Shown: piece by piece, positions 22,859 through 34,670 of the stretch
Layout: the number at the start of each line of letters is the position of its first letter
Position numbering within the stretch: the first letter of the stretch is position 1
NCBI GenBank assembly: GCA_029532625.1
Contig: JARFXM010000006.1
Span: 558,001-622,000, forward strand
Direction of reading: 5' to 3'
Origin: Lomentospora prolificans
Lineage: Eukaryota > Ascomycota > Sordariomycetes > Microascales > Microascaceae
Length of the DNA stretch: 64,000 nt
Made by a program: the position numbers and the translations under genes
The notes under the pieces: generated by a model
What the model saw: the letters and a program-made list of their open reading frames with translations, nothing else
The model's database searches: none
Told to the model about the DNA's origin: nothing

Positions 22859-24097
22859 ATGTCCTTTGCATTTTCTTTCAGTGGTGACGATATAGAGGAC
22901 CATGATGACGGCGTCCAGGAGCCCACCGAACAGCACAATACCGGCGCCAGTGGATCGTTAGCCGCGCTTCGTTCGGACCATCAAGGCCAGGGCAGCAGTG
23001 CTTTTCCCATCGAAGGAAAGCCACAACTGCCGCCCACGCGCCACGATGCCGGCGCCATGCTTTCTTTCATGCCTTCCAAGATCGCCTTCGATCTCCTAAA
23101 CGTTACGTTGGGTGACGATCGGACGATATGTCTACCTCGCCGGGAACTGTGGGATGTCCGCGTTCAGCTCATGGCCGAGGACGACGGTACCGGATCCGCT
23201 ACCGAGGGTCTCGGTACGCATGACGTGAAGACAGGCGTCTACGAAGGCGGCTTCAAGAGCTGGGAGAGTAGCGTCGATCTCGTCAAAGTGCTCGCAAATT
23301 TGGACTATGGACGAAGCGATCGCGACCAGCCTCTTCATGTAGTCGAGGTAGGTTGAAACCGGAATGGCGTTCGACCCAACGTCTGATCTCTTGCCATTTC
23401 CAAGGTTTTCAAGATGAGCTGACGTCAAAGCCTTATTTAGCTGGGATGTGGGACGGCACTCCCTTCGCTTGCTATATTTCAGCAGGTGCTGTCAGAGAGG
23501 ATAGGATCTGCCGAACCTGGCACGCCGCCCGCACTTTACGTCACCGCGGCTGATTACAATCCTACCGTTCTACAGCTTGTGACGTTACCGAATTTTATCC
23601 TTACCTGGGCGCTCTTGTGTAGAGACACGGAGCCGGCGCTCAAAGACGCTTTCTCGATTGAGGACGAGCTCGAGCTGACCGATGAGGTGAAGAAAGCCTT
23701 CTCTTGTGCGCTCTCAACCGCCAACATCCATTTATCCTGGCTTTCTGGGGGTTGGTCCCACGAGTTCGTGGAGATCCTCTATGCCACGCCCGGCGAGCGG
23801 GGCCTGCCGGCGTCCCTCACTACCCTAATCCTAGGCGCGGAAACCATCTACTCACCCTTTGCTCTCCGGGCATTCTACGAGACTCTCCTGGAGATCCTGC
23901 AGCGGGAGCGCCAGGCGAGGCCCGACTCCGGCGCGCAGGCCCTCGTCGGCGCAAAGCGGCACTATTTTGGCGTCGGTGGATCGCTCGACGACTTTGTCGA
24001 GCTAGCGCGCGGTGGTGGCTTCATCGTCGAACAGCTGGCCGAGGAAACAGACGGTGTCAGGAGAGGTGTCGTGCAGTGCAGATTGGCCGCGCAATAA
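22859..24097 (+). CDS. hpm1: Protein-histidine N-methyltransferase (Hpm1/METTL18 type)
   Basis: A seven-beta-strand SAM-dependent methyltransferase; yeast Hpm1 and human METTL18 methylate a histidine of ribosomal protein uL3. Exons 22859-23347 and 23441-24097 join in phase 0 to 381 residues; the intron is 23348-23440. The N-terminus MSFAFSFSGDDIE is typical. Residues around 120-162 read LGTHDVKTGVYEGGFKSWESS and DLVKVLANLDY, the family-specific approach to motif I. Motif I (LGCGTALPSLAIFQQ) starts right at the second exon, residue 164. Later AADYNPTVLQLVTLPNF (post-I) and TTLILGAETIYS (motif II/III region) follow. The splice regenerates VVELGCGTALPSL exactly, which supports the join. Confidence 0.88.
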
Positions 24098-27000
24098 AAG
24101 GGATGAAAAAAAAAAAACACAAAAACGGACAAGATTGGCGAGATGCGGTGCTAAGCGGGTTCATCCAGTCCCCCTTCCGGACGATCCTCTTCGGTTCCTA
24201 GACCGCGGAAGGCCTTCCAGGCGAACCCGACGATGTGAAAGATAGGATTCCTGTCCGAAGGCTGTCGTAAGCCTCAACGCTGTCATCGGCGGACGTGGAA
24301 CGGCCAGGGCCTGGCCCTATTTAGGCTTTGCAACATAATGGCATTGAATCCGGGAAACTCTTCTAGAATAATCAAGCTCACGATGCTGTCCTCTCTATGG
24401 ACGAAACCGATTAACATCGGAGGATGTGTTTCAAGTTCCTTTCTGCCATGTCGGTGCGTATCAAACGCTCCGTGCCTTGGTTTGCCAAGATTTTTCTCCC
24501 TGTCCTTGTAGAAGAAATCGTTCGTTTCTCCCGTCCCTTCTTTACAAGCATTATCTGAGAATACTCCCCCTTCTCACACGGAATAGCCGGTTCTCAGGCT
24601 TGTCGCAGAAGGCGATGATTCCGTTGACGATGCGGCCTGCCGGAGCAAAACTTGCGAGAATAACATTGTGAACGTGGGGGGCCATCACATTCATGATGGA
24701 GCATGTGCTCGTTGTAGGCCGGCTGGTGACGACTGACAGCTCGTGAGTTAGTACCATATGTGACCGTCCTGGTCAATGTCATGGTGTGGTGCTTCCAATG
24801 CATCGAAACGTGAGAAGTATTATGCAGAAATATTACCTTGCATCCAACTCCACACGCGCGTGCATAAAATAGCTCCACGCGCCACGCTAACTTTATGAAT
24901 ACGAAGCTTACTTGACCTCAAGAGGATCACACCGGCTGTCGCGGATGCAAGAAAAGCGCAACGCCCATTGAGAGCAGAAGGATACCAATAGTATAGCATT
25001 GGGAGAACCAACACACATCGCGAGAAGTTTCTCGCCTCATGCCCTATCTGTACGTGCAGCGTGACCAATGTCTCGTCCGGATTGCGAGTTCCTGGGCAGG
25101 CGAGACGAAAACTTTTTTGACACTGCCACAGTTTCTGTCCAAATCGGGAAGGGTGCACTAAGATCTGGAGGGCGCTATTTACCCGCTCTCCAGGGAGTGT
25201 CAAGCTGCAACAACAAAAGAATATGACATCTTCAGACAAAATGAAAAACCTCTGCTCCGTAGAGACTGAGGGATTGGGTGCGGACCCATCGTCTCCCTAA
25301 AAAACTCGCCAATCAATAGTTCATCCCCGGTGAGCAGATTTTGCCACTCCTTCCATCTAATATGCTTGATATGGTCGGTCCGCCAGCCAGGGTATCAAGT
25401 CGCTGGCGCCGTGTGTGAATGACGGGAGACGAGGTGATGAGCCAGGACGCCACAACTGCATGTTAAGGCCAACAGTAGAGGGCACACCCGGGCGCGATAT
25501 AATTCTGTCTAGTGCAATGAGAGCCTGATGCTGGATGGATTGTGCGGAATTGCATATTACGGAGTATTTTGTAGCTCCTTGCGCGGCCTGTGGAAGTCAA
25601 AGGACGCTGTGTTGCGGGATACAAATGCGGCCCGACGAGGATGGCCAGCCGACGCGCCAGATTGGGGAAGGGAGCCGCTCGGGATCTCGACGCTGAGGAG
25701 GGCCTTGATTTTAGTGGACCGCATTGTCGAGGCCCATCGCCAGCGGGCAGGATCGCCCCCTGAGACTCTGATCTCCAAAGGTTATTCTCAAGACTCAACC
25801 GCTCCCCCCAAAGCTAATCGATCGCCCATCTCGCCCAGCCAATGCAAGAGTATCGAGCCAGCCGACCGTGACGAGGCCCACGCCCCTTGAAGAATTGACC
25901 GAGGGACTGCCCATGCCTGAAATGTACTCGTCTGCTTGGATGTACGTGGAACTCTTTTTGGGCACTCCTGCCGCAGATAGGCGCTTGAGTCAGTTCGAGC
26001 TGCACTCACAATCCTGTTTTGCCCCAGAGTGTTCTCTCACGGTGCAAGGAAAATGGCAGGGCATCATGGCTGAATGCACATCGAGAAACACGAAACTAGA
26101 TAGATGGGTTGTCAGCACGACTTGCATATTACTGGATGGCAGGTACCACACCCAACCAAGTTGACGACGGCCTTGTTGCGACCCTGCTTTCTAAACACGA
26201 ACATCAACGTCAGCTCTTCTTGTGCAGCATTGCCCGTGCCAGTGCCCTTCCAAAACCTGGTCGCCCACCAGAGTGTTAATTAATTCTCCATCCCCCTCCC
26301 CCAAGCCTTCTGTACGTATTCCAAGTCAAGACTCCTGATCATTCTAGTGAAACCGATAACACACCTACAAGCGTGCCCTCGACGCTCCAATCCTCGACTG
26401 CACTTCATAATTAGCCCTTGGGCCCTGGAAGTGGCGATCAGTGCTACTCCACCATTCAAATCAGATAGCATCAAGGAATGGAAAGGTACGACCCCACAGT
26501 TGCGCACTATCTGGTCAGTAGCGTAATTGCAGCTTGCGAAATCTGGAAGCGCGATGGCCATGGCTTGTAACCAGGTGGCCTGCCATGTATCTCAACACGT
26601 AATATTCTGTGGGAAGTACTCGCTGGTACCGTGGGTAATGAGTCGAAGTTGAATTAATTTCCCCTGTCTGCCCCTCCCGGGGGCCTAGCGCAGGAACAAG
26701 CCAACAAGCCTGACCCAGGGAAGCCAGAACCACCACTAATATTGCTTGAAACGGCAAATATTTCCATATGCGCACAAGGTGTTACAATCTGGGAAGGTAC
26801 GAAGAGGATACAAGGCGCAAAGACGAAGTCGCCTTGTGCCGCTTGTCGTAGCAACGTGTGTCAATCGTACCGTCGCTTGTACACAACCATCCCTCCGTCG
26901 TGGAGTTGTCATGGGCGGGCGAGGTACCAGCTTGGCTCCTTTTGCTCTGTGCTCTACCCTGTTCCAGCTGTGCCGTCGTGATCAAGGCGAACACCCCGGA

Positions 27001-27488
27001 CTCGAGGAAAGTCCATCCCTTGACCACTTTCCCTGGCAGCCCCTGGTCTGCCCATTGTTCCTGCTATACCGAACAAGAAATTAATAGACCCTTCCCTCCC
27101 ATCTCGGTTCCCAGATATTTCTTCTTCTCCAACCATCAACTGTGACCGCTCTTTTTCTCCAACATCTTCCTTTCAACACCTTCTCTCGTCAACAATTCTT
27201 CTTACTTTTGAGCATCGTCTCTGCTAATAATCTGTACATTCGCGTAAGTTCCTACTGAGCCTCACTACTATCTCTCTCTTGAGAGCATTTCCGTCGCGAT
27301 TCCTGGTTGCGTCCTAGTGTAGCAAGGCCATCGCGTCACCCGGACTGCATGACACTCAGGGTCTCAGGTTCTAGACCTGTGCGGCCAATTGTCAAGGGTA
27401 TTGAAATACTGACAGATTCATCCCTCTTCGGGGACCTTCAGCACTTTCTTCTTTTTAGCATTTTGACCAATTTACACATACCGCCAAG
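24098..27488. other. Gene-poor stretch of 3.4 kb
   Basis: Contains the 3' flank of Hpm1 and the long promoter of the GPI protein gene. Short ORFs (for example 24820-25239 - and 25528-25890 +) lack family motifs. The last part (27090-27250) is CT-rich with CAACATC and TCAACAC motifs, like a leader, and GTAAGT at 27244 with CTAG near 27315 hints at an intron in the 5' leader. I see no further gene. Confidence 0.4.
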
Positions 27489-28235
27489 ATGAAGTACGCC
27501 ACCATCATCCTCGCTGCCCTCGCGGCCGCCGTCAACGCTGTGAAGTTCACCAACAGCGTCATTGACCCCGAGCCCGGCAAGCCCTTCGAGCTTACCTGGT
27601 CCGATGCTTCCGGTGCGGTCACCATCCTGTTGAAGACCGGGCCCAGCAGCAACCTCGAGACCGTCGACACCCTCGTCTGTAAGTGCTCGCTCTTTGTGTG
27701 ATTGTTGAAGATAGGTATGGGCTAATAAATTTCTAGCTGGTGCTACTGGCGAGTCTGCCACCATCACCCTTGACCCCTCCAAGTACCCCTCCGGCACCTA
27801 TGCCTTCGAGATTGTCGACGACTCCGGCGTCCCCAACTACAGCGAGCAGTTCGCCTTCCAGGGTTCTGGCACCATTTCCAAGACCGCTTCTGCCACCGGC
27901 TCGAGCACCCGTGCTACCACCACCCTTGCCACCACCTCCTCCTCCGCTACTGAGTCTTCCACCAGCCAGTCGAGCACCGAGACCGAGACCTCCTCTAGGA
28001 CTTCCTCTGCCCGTATGTATTCTTATGCTGCATCCTCCTCAAATCCTCGCCACTCTTGTCTGTCCGGCAAGCCTCGTTTTCATTCACGTTGCTAATCTGT
28101 TTTGTGTGTACAGGCCCTAGCAGGACCTCCGATGCTGATGAGGAGGAGACCTCCGTCCCCGGTGCTGCTGGCCGTGTCGCCTCTCCTCTCGCTCTCGTAC
28201 TCGTTACCGTTGCCGCCATGTTCTACTTGAACTAA
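27489..28235 (+). CDS. GPI-anchored Ser/Thr-rich cell-surface protein with Kre9/KNH domain
   Basis: Exons 27489-27678, 27737-28012 and 28114-28235 give 195 residues. Order: signal peptide (residues 1-17, MKYATIILAALAAAVNA); a beta-sandwich Kre9/KNH-type domain (about 18-106, with KFTNSVIDPEPGKPFELTW and YPSGTYAFEIVDDSG); a Ser/Thr-rich stalk expected to carry O-mannose; a short acidic linker DADEEE; and a C-terminal hydrophobic tail LALVLVTVAAMFYLN preceded by small residues (GAAG), the pattern of a GPI attachment signal. Proteins of this family sit on the plasma membrane or wall and relate to the yeast beta-1,6-glucan proteins Kre9 and Knh1, but the precise role of this class is not known. 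Both introns are phase 1 and short. Confidence 0.88.
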
Positions 28236-29554
28236 GTGGATGTTTGCTAGGGACGTTGGAGGTTATAAGCGGGGGGATGGATGAAATGCGAGTTCTGTTT
28301 TTTTTCGCAGGCGTCTAGAGGCTTGAGGATACCGTATATTAATAATGGATGGTACATATAGTCATGCACGGGTCTAAGTGATGGCTCAAGGGAAATGGAA
28401 TTACAGCGGCTTCTTTCTCTCAACCTTTTTCTTTTTCTAATCCTGTTGGCGCTCACGCGTCGTGCGTTGGGGGATGGGATGATCAGGTGTCAAGCTCTGT
28501 ACACGCAACAGTTGATACAGTAGAGAAATACCACGCGCATCGAGCCCACGGCCTCTTTCCGCCATCCTTTGATGATTAACTATTCGTTGATGGGTTGTGA
28601 AGATAGAAATGGATAGTACTTGACATCCACATATCACGAATTCTGTGTGGGTCTAGGTCCCACAAAGGAGAAGCTTTATAGAGCCAAGACAAGCTCTGAC
28701 ATTCGGGCTCTTGCAGAAGAAAACACCATCGATAGGCCCTGAATGGTGGCCCTGGCATGGATTGGCCCGGTGGGTGGAAGAGAATGGGGCGTCATCCTTT
28801 CCGCATGTATCTGCAGGGTTCACGAGTCGACGGTTCCTCGCTGGCGCCGTGCATGCACTGGGGTCTTCGAGAATGCGAGGTGGCCGAGGGGCGTGTCTGC
28901 AGCGAATCGAGGGCTCCAAAACCTGTCTTGGAGACGGTCCCGACTCAGACACATTGATGTGTCAAAAATACACCAAACAATTGAGATGGACGGGTAGCGA
29001 TTTATTAGTGCGTTGATCAGGCCAGGTTCAACTGCGGGACGCCGAGTTTTTGACAAACAATGAGAGTCCGTTTTCACACGGCAAAAGGCGTCGATGAGCT
29101 AGCGGAATCTATAGAGTATAATCCATCGATCTTTCCTCTTTTCTTCTACCTTTTTTCTTCTGCGCCTACTATTTTCCTCCCCTCGCTTCCGCAGAATCGT
29201 TCTTCCTCTGTCTTTTTAGTCTGTAATGCGGTGTATTCTTTGAAAGTTGCCAAAATTTAACAAAAAAAAAAAAAAAGAACAAGGACCGTAAACGCCGGGT
29301 AATGCAAGAGGTAACCGGGATTGTGTGCGGCGGTAGTGGAACGAGAAATAGCCAGTGATGGCGGAGTGTATAAAGTGAAGAAGGGGGAAAAGAGGCAGAG
29401 GGGGTCCACTACTGGGATTGCATTACACTGGGATGATGAGGTATAGGAAGGAAAAAAAAAAGAAACCCTGAACCCGACTAGGAAAGCAAAGGCAAAATGC
29501 TATAAAAGTCGCAATGCTAGCTAGATGCGATGCGTGTCAACCTGGTAAAGGTGC
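28236..29554. other. Convergent intergenic region
   Basis: 3' flanks of the GPI protein gene (+) and Ptc7 (-). T-rich and CT-rich around 28430 and 29130-29180, with an A14 run near 29261-29275. No credible ORF. Confidence 0.45.
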
Positions 29555-30858
29555 TCACAAACGGGGCTTAGGGCCTGTATCCTCGCAGACGATGGCGACA
29601 ACGACGCAAATATCGTCGACCTTGCCGCCGTCCCAGCGCTCGTTGGGATACGTCGTCCTGACCTCTTTGGCGAAAGGCGAGTCGAGTTTCCTATCCAAGC
29701 TCGCCCTCTTCGCAGCGGCTGTGATGGACGTGGCCAGCGTGCTCTGGAGCGTGCGGAGGGGTAGCGCGCCCGCCTCCTCGGCCGGGCCCTCGGGGGCCTT
29801 GACGTATTTCGCGAGCTCGGTAGAGACGCGGATAGAGCCTCCATCGGTCATCTGCCAAGCGCCGGTGGAGGTCATGATGGCGCTGGCGACGTGGAGTATG
29901 TCCTGGTTGAAGAGATTATCCCAAACGCCATCGGTGGCGAAGACGACGACGTCGCCGTGCTGGAGGCACTTGTGGGTGACGTCGGCGTCACGGGGCATAT
30001 CGCTGAATCCGCGGCCGCCAAACATGGCCATGCGGGAGAGCATGATGGGCGGGATGGCGGAGAGCTGGTAGGGAGTGTTGAAATCATGGGTCTGGGGCTG
30101 AGAGTAGGCGTGCACGCCGTTGAGTCGCAGGATGATGTACCCCGAGTCGCCCAGGTTGGCTACATCTAGACAACCGTCGGGGGACGCAATGGCGACGCAG
30201 GCCGTGCTTCCACCGGCGGTGATGCTCCTGTCGTGCAGGACATCGCTATATCCCTTCTCCATCAGCCTCCGCGCCGTGAGATGCTCCTTGGGCTGGTCGG
30301 CCTCGGTGCCGTGGTAGTACGCTTGGGCGGCCATGTAGTCGCAAAAGGCGTGCGAGAAGTCCGCAGGATCGACGTTGGACTCGACCCATCCACCCACGCC
30401 GTCAGTCACGCCAAAGGCAACGGCACCGGTGTCGCCGAGCCTGCTCGCGAAGAAGGCATCGTGGCCGCTGTCGGGACGCGATTCTTTGGACTTTTTGGCG
30501 CGTTGGACGCGGTGGTTGGGGTTGAACTGGTAGACGTGGGTCGCTGGGTCGAACTTGTGGCCCTTGGCTATGAAGGAGGCCGCGATGCCGTAGTTGTATC
30601 TGGCGGCGGGTTGCGAGGAGAGGAATCTCGTGCAGCCGGAGACGGAGACTTGCGCGAGGTTAGGCATTTCGAGACCGATGTGATGCATTTGCGTCAGCCG
30701 AGCACCTAGAAGAGCAGAGTGCGCATTAGAAGAAGAGGAAGAGAAAGAAGCATCCAGTCGTACTGCGGGAAACCAAACTTGAACCTCGGCTGGAAGCACA
30801 TACCTTGTCCATATTGACGATAGCAAGCTCTCGCTATGCGGGGAACAAACGTGGCCAT
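29555..30858 (-). CDS. ptc7: Mitochondrial PP2C-type protein phosphatase Ptc7
   Basis: A Mn/Mg-dependent Ser/Thr phosphatase; in yeast Ptc7 acts in mitochondria, including on the coenzyme Q protein Coq7. Exons 30858-30804 and 30705-29555 join in phase 1 to 401 residues; the intron is 30706-30803. The first exon reads MATFVPRIARACYRQYGQ, a basic amphipathic presequence. PP2C motifs follow: GHDAFFASRLG (metal Asp near 101), FGVTDGVGGW (Asp120), ANLGDSGYIILR, GDVVVFATDGVWDN and VDDICVVVAIV. Without the splice the exon 2 frame has no ATG in a good place before MHHIG, so the presequence exon is strongly preferred. The gene is convergent with the GPI protein gene and divergent from SDHB. Confidence 0.93.
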
Positions 30859-32460
30859 AGCCACACCCAAGGAGCTATCAGATGGCGCACCGTTTGTAAA
30901 GAAAAGGGGTTGGCCGGCTACTGGAATCTCGAAATCACGGATAACGTATGACTGGGGCGAAATAAGTGCAGTGTTGGTAGAAAGGTACGCGGGGAGATAT
31001 AACAGAGCTCTCTCCGCGGAGATTACAGGCTTGTGATGGAGGGGGAAGGCTTCGAGGCTCCCCCTAAAATTTTTTTCTTCTTCTTCTTCTTTGCCCGTCA
31101 CTATTCTTATTTCTGCGATAATTGATCACGATTTCTTGGTCTCCATGTGCTCACCTGCTCCATCAGCATTGAGGAGCCAATCTGGAGTAACTTCGATGCA
31201 AGGGACCGCGATTGGCACAATTGATTCGTTCATGAGTCCCATTGAGCGCCATTACCTAATGTTTACTTGGCGGCGCGCGATTGTTTCGCCCTGGGAAACC
31301 GGAATTTGAGACTTGGAAGGGACAGATCATCGACGTCAGCCAGGGCTTGGGCTTGGGCCATCGCTCAGCTCCAGCAATGTCATGGTGCCTTGATCCATAC
31401 AATGTCTTGAGAGCCTAGCACCTGGCACCTGGCCAGATTCTGGTGAGTGGTGGCAGCCGCCACGGGTCGAAACGGCGTCAACATTGAAATTATCGTGGCC
31501 CTTTTGAAGAAATCGGGAATCCTCGGGTTTTCCGAGCCGCGAGGTGGTTGCGTTGGTGGGCGAGCGAGCGACTTGCCTTTGCTATTTACCGTGCAATTAC
31601 GGGAGGGGGCATGTAAAGGTCCACCCAACTATATAACTCGAAGCTGGAAGGCTGCCCTCGTCCACAGGCTCGTTCGTCGAGTGCTCCACAACCCACGGGT
31701 ACTTACAAACCTCGGCTCTCTCGCCGCAAAAGTTGCCGATATTCTCTTGAAGGCGAACAATGAGAACGATAGAGCCTCTCATTGTTGAAACATATACTGC
31801 AATTGCTCCAATGTTGTGCGAATAATCTTAAGTATGCACGTAATCCTCATCATGTGACGTCTCTTAGAACCAACACCCGAGCTGGCTATCTATTGCCTCT
31901 CAATTGAAACTCTCAAGAGACTGATGATGACATCGTCAGGTGCGCTCGCAAGACCGCGGAAGGGGTAAAAAAAAGAGCCGGACAAATAATAGGTAGAGGT
32001 ACATTAGCCAAGCAGCACATGTGCCTGTTAGCCTAGGTCTTCACTGGTCTTCTTCTCCAGTTTTCCGTGAGCTCCTGCTGATGACTAAGGGCTTTGAGCA
32101 CGGGGTCATTGACAATAAGCGCCAGTTGATTGGTCGTCGATTTCGTGCTATAACCGAGGTGGAGGATAAACCCGTCCGCAAATGTCATGAAGCACGGAAG
32201 GAACGTCAACCTCGAAATTCCCGTTGTCCAAATTCCCATTCCTCCCTTGTGGAATTCTAGACGGCTCTCTTCCCTCGCCAGCTCCCCCGCCGCACGAACC
32301 AAGCTTCTTTGGTGATCTCAAGGCTTTCAATTCCCCTTTGCTGCTGCCAAACCTTCAATTTCCGGTCCCTTTGGGTCCTGTTAGAACTGTCTTGCTCTGC
32401 GCCATTGCTTCCTCCCCTCCGCTTCGCCACCACACATAAAACGCACTCACAAAACACGCA
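30859..32460. other. Divergent intergenic region between Ptc7 and SDHB
   Basis: 1.6 kb shared upstream region. Contains GAAGAAG repeats near 31075-31090 and a CT-rich SDHB leader (about 32380-32460). Small ORFs here have no coding signal. Confidence 0.45.
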
Positions 32461-33520
32461 ATGGCCGCCCTCCGTACGACCACATCCCGGGTGCTCGGCG
32501 CCCAGCTCTCCGCCGCTGCTGGCAAGGCCGCCTTCAGACCCGCGGCCGCCATGTTTGCTCGCACCATGGCTACCGTCAGCGAGCCTCCCAAGGCCGACAA
32601 GCCCAAGAGGATGAAGACTTTCCAGGTCTACCGCTGGGACCCCAACAACCCCACAGAGAAGGCCCACCTCCAGAGCTACGAACTCGACCTCAACGAGACC
32701 GGCGAGATGGTGCTTGACGCCCTTTTCAAGATCAAGGACGAGCAGGATTCCTCCCTCGTCTTCAGGAGGAGTTGCCGTGAGGGTATCTGCGGTTCCTGCG
32801 CCATGAACATCAACGGCCAGAACCACCTCGCGTGCCTTTGTATGTGCACACACTTCTTCCAAGCCCCGAGAGAGGGCAATTGGCGTCGTTTGAAACTCAA
32901 GAAACCAATTGCTAACGTGCTTTCTAGGCCGTATTCCCGACGATGGCAAGGATGTCAAGATCTACCCTCTCCCCCATACCTACGTCATCCGCGACCTCGT
33001 TCCAGATCTCACCCACTTCTACGCTCAGCTCAAGTCAATCAGGCCTACCCTACTACGCAACACACCTTCCCCTGATGTAAGTTTAGTTCTGGGTCTTTCC
33101 TAGACCGTGGACTTTTGTTGGTCGCGTGCCACTTCAAGTGGGGGCCAAACATAAGACAAGGAGAGAAAAAAATACTAACCGTGACACCGCACACTGTAGG
33201 GCAAGGAATATCGTCAATCGATTGAAGAACGAAGCAAGCTTGATGGTCTTGACGAGTGCGTGCTCTGCGCCTGCTGCTCCACCTCGTGCCCCTCGTACTG
33301 GTGGAACGCCGAGGAGTACCTTGGTCCCGCCATTCTCCTCCAGTCTTACCGCTGGCTCGCCGACTCCCGAGACGAGAAGACCGCCGAGAGGAGACAGAAC
33401 CTCAACGACAGCATGGCCCTCTACAGGTGCCACACCATTCTTAACTGCACAAGGGCCTGCCCCAAGGGCTTGAACCCCGGTCTTGCCATTGCCAAGATCA
33501 AGAAGGAGCTCTCCCTTTAA
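32461..33520 (+). CDS. sdh2: Succinate dehydrogenase iron-sulfur subunit (SDHB)
   Basis: The complex II subunit that carries electrons from FAD to ubiquinone at the inner mitochondrial membrane. Exons 32461-32839, 32928-33076 and 33200-33520 give 282 residues. Order: mitochondrial presequence (about 1-35); [2Fe-2S] ligands in CREGICGSCAMNINGQNHLAC; [4Fe-4S] ligands in ECVLCACCSTSCPSYWW; and [3Fe-4S]/[4Fe-4S] ligands in CHTILNCTRACPKG. The quinone-site residues are ordinary: Pro in SCPSYWW and His254 in RCHTIL, whose replacement in other fungi gives resistance to SDHI fungicides, so this copy looks like the sensitive type. Introns are phase 1 and phase 0. Its assembly factor SDHAF1 lies at 4052-4442. 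Confidence 0.98.
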
Positions 33521-34670
33521 ACGAACGTAAAAACAAAAAAGGAAAAAAAAACGCCAAATCACTTTGACGGAGCTGGCACAAGCCCCGGGGCTGAACCGAA
33601 AACGAAGCCAACAATTTTCTCCAAGGGATAGATAATCTTGTGTGTTTTGCCGGATTTTTCTTCTTTTTTTCTTTTTCCTTTATCTTTACTTTGTTTCGTT
33701 TATATACTCATGGGACAAGGCGCGCTGCGAAAAAAAAAATTTCCTTCCTTTGTTCCAAAAAAAGGAAAGAAGAAGAGAATGAGAATGAGAGAGGCACCGT
33801 TTTGTTGATCAGTTCCATCATTGATCTATCCTTTCCCTACCCACTTTTTATTCCGGGACGTTTCCCTTTACCCCCCCCAAAAGGAGAAAGCGATCCGATC
33901 CCGGCTCTACAATACATGATGCGAATGCGACAAACGTGGTAGCCCAGAAGACGCTGGTTTTTTTCCGATAGGATCCGGTCTGTTTGAGGGGAACAAGGAG
34001 GCTGGCTGGTTGGTGTGTAAGGGATAGCATCATTTCCTATTTCTCCGAGCCTAGTTCGCGCTTCGGCAGCGGCAGGACAACTGTGTATTCTCATCTTCGA
34101 ACATATACAATAGAAAGGTTACCGTTTAACCATCTACTTATTTACATTTGCCCACTTGTGATATAACGACCTGGCGGCCGCATTTACCAAGCCATCTTGA
34201 CTTTGTCAGTAGCAATGGGTTCCCTCGCCACAACGGCCTGGAAAAGGACAGCATGGGAAATCTAGTTTATACGAATAGTGCAACCAACTATACCGCAAAG
34301 AGCTCCAACTCACCACGCATTCGCATTACCCGCATGAGACGTTGAGCCAACATTTTTGGTCCGTCCATCGACGAATGCTCGTAAGCCTCGAGTTTATATG
34401 TCCAAGCCGTTTTTTGTTCTTGCCCCCCACCCTATTTTCACCCACCTTCGTTCCTCCACGCCTCCCCTGAAAGCCAGACAAGAGGATATCGTAATAATAC
34501 ACATGCTATATAAACTTCCGTCCTAGGAGACGATGATAAAATCACGAACTGCCGCCCAAAAGACCCGAGGTGCTTGAAGAGCCAGTAACGCGGGACCAGC
34601 AATCCCGTTCCTAAATTCTCAGAGCAGTTGATGACCGATTGCCGCAGAGATAGAGGGACATCCAGTAAAT
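33521..34670. other. Convergent intergenic region
   Basis: 3' flanks of SDHB (+) and the SDR gene (-). T/C-rich near 33650-33690 with A runs at 33730-33740. No supportable gene. Confidence 0.45.

Noticed and set aside
24820..25239. A minus-strand ORF with several hydrophobic residues, considered as a transporter remnant.
   Set aside because: No transporter signature could be found and the hydrophobic stretches are too short for a series of membrane helices.
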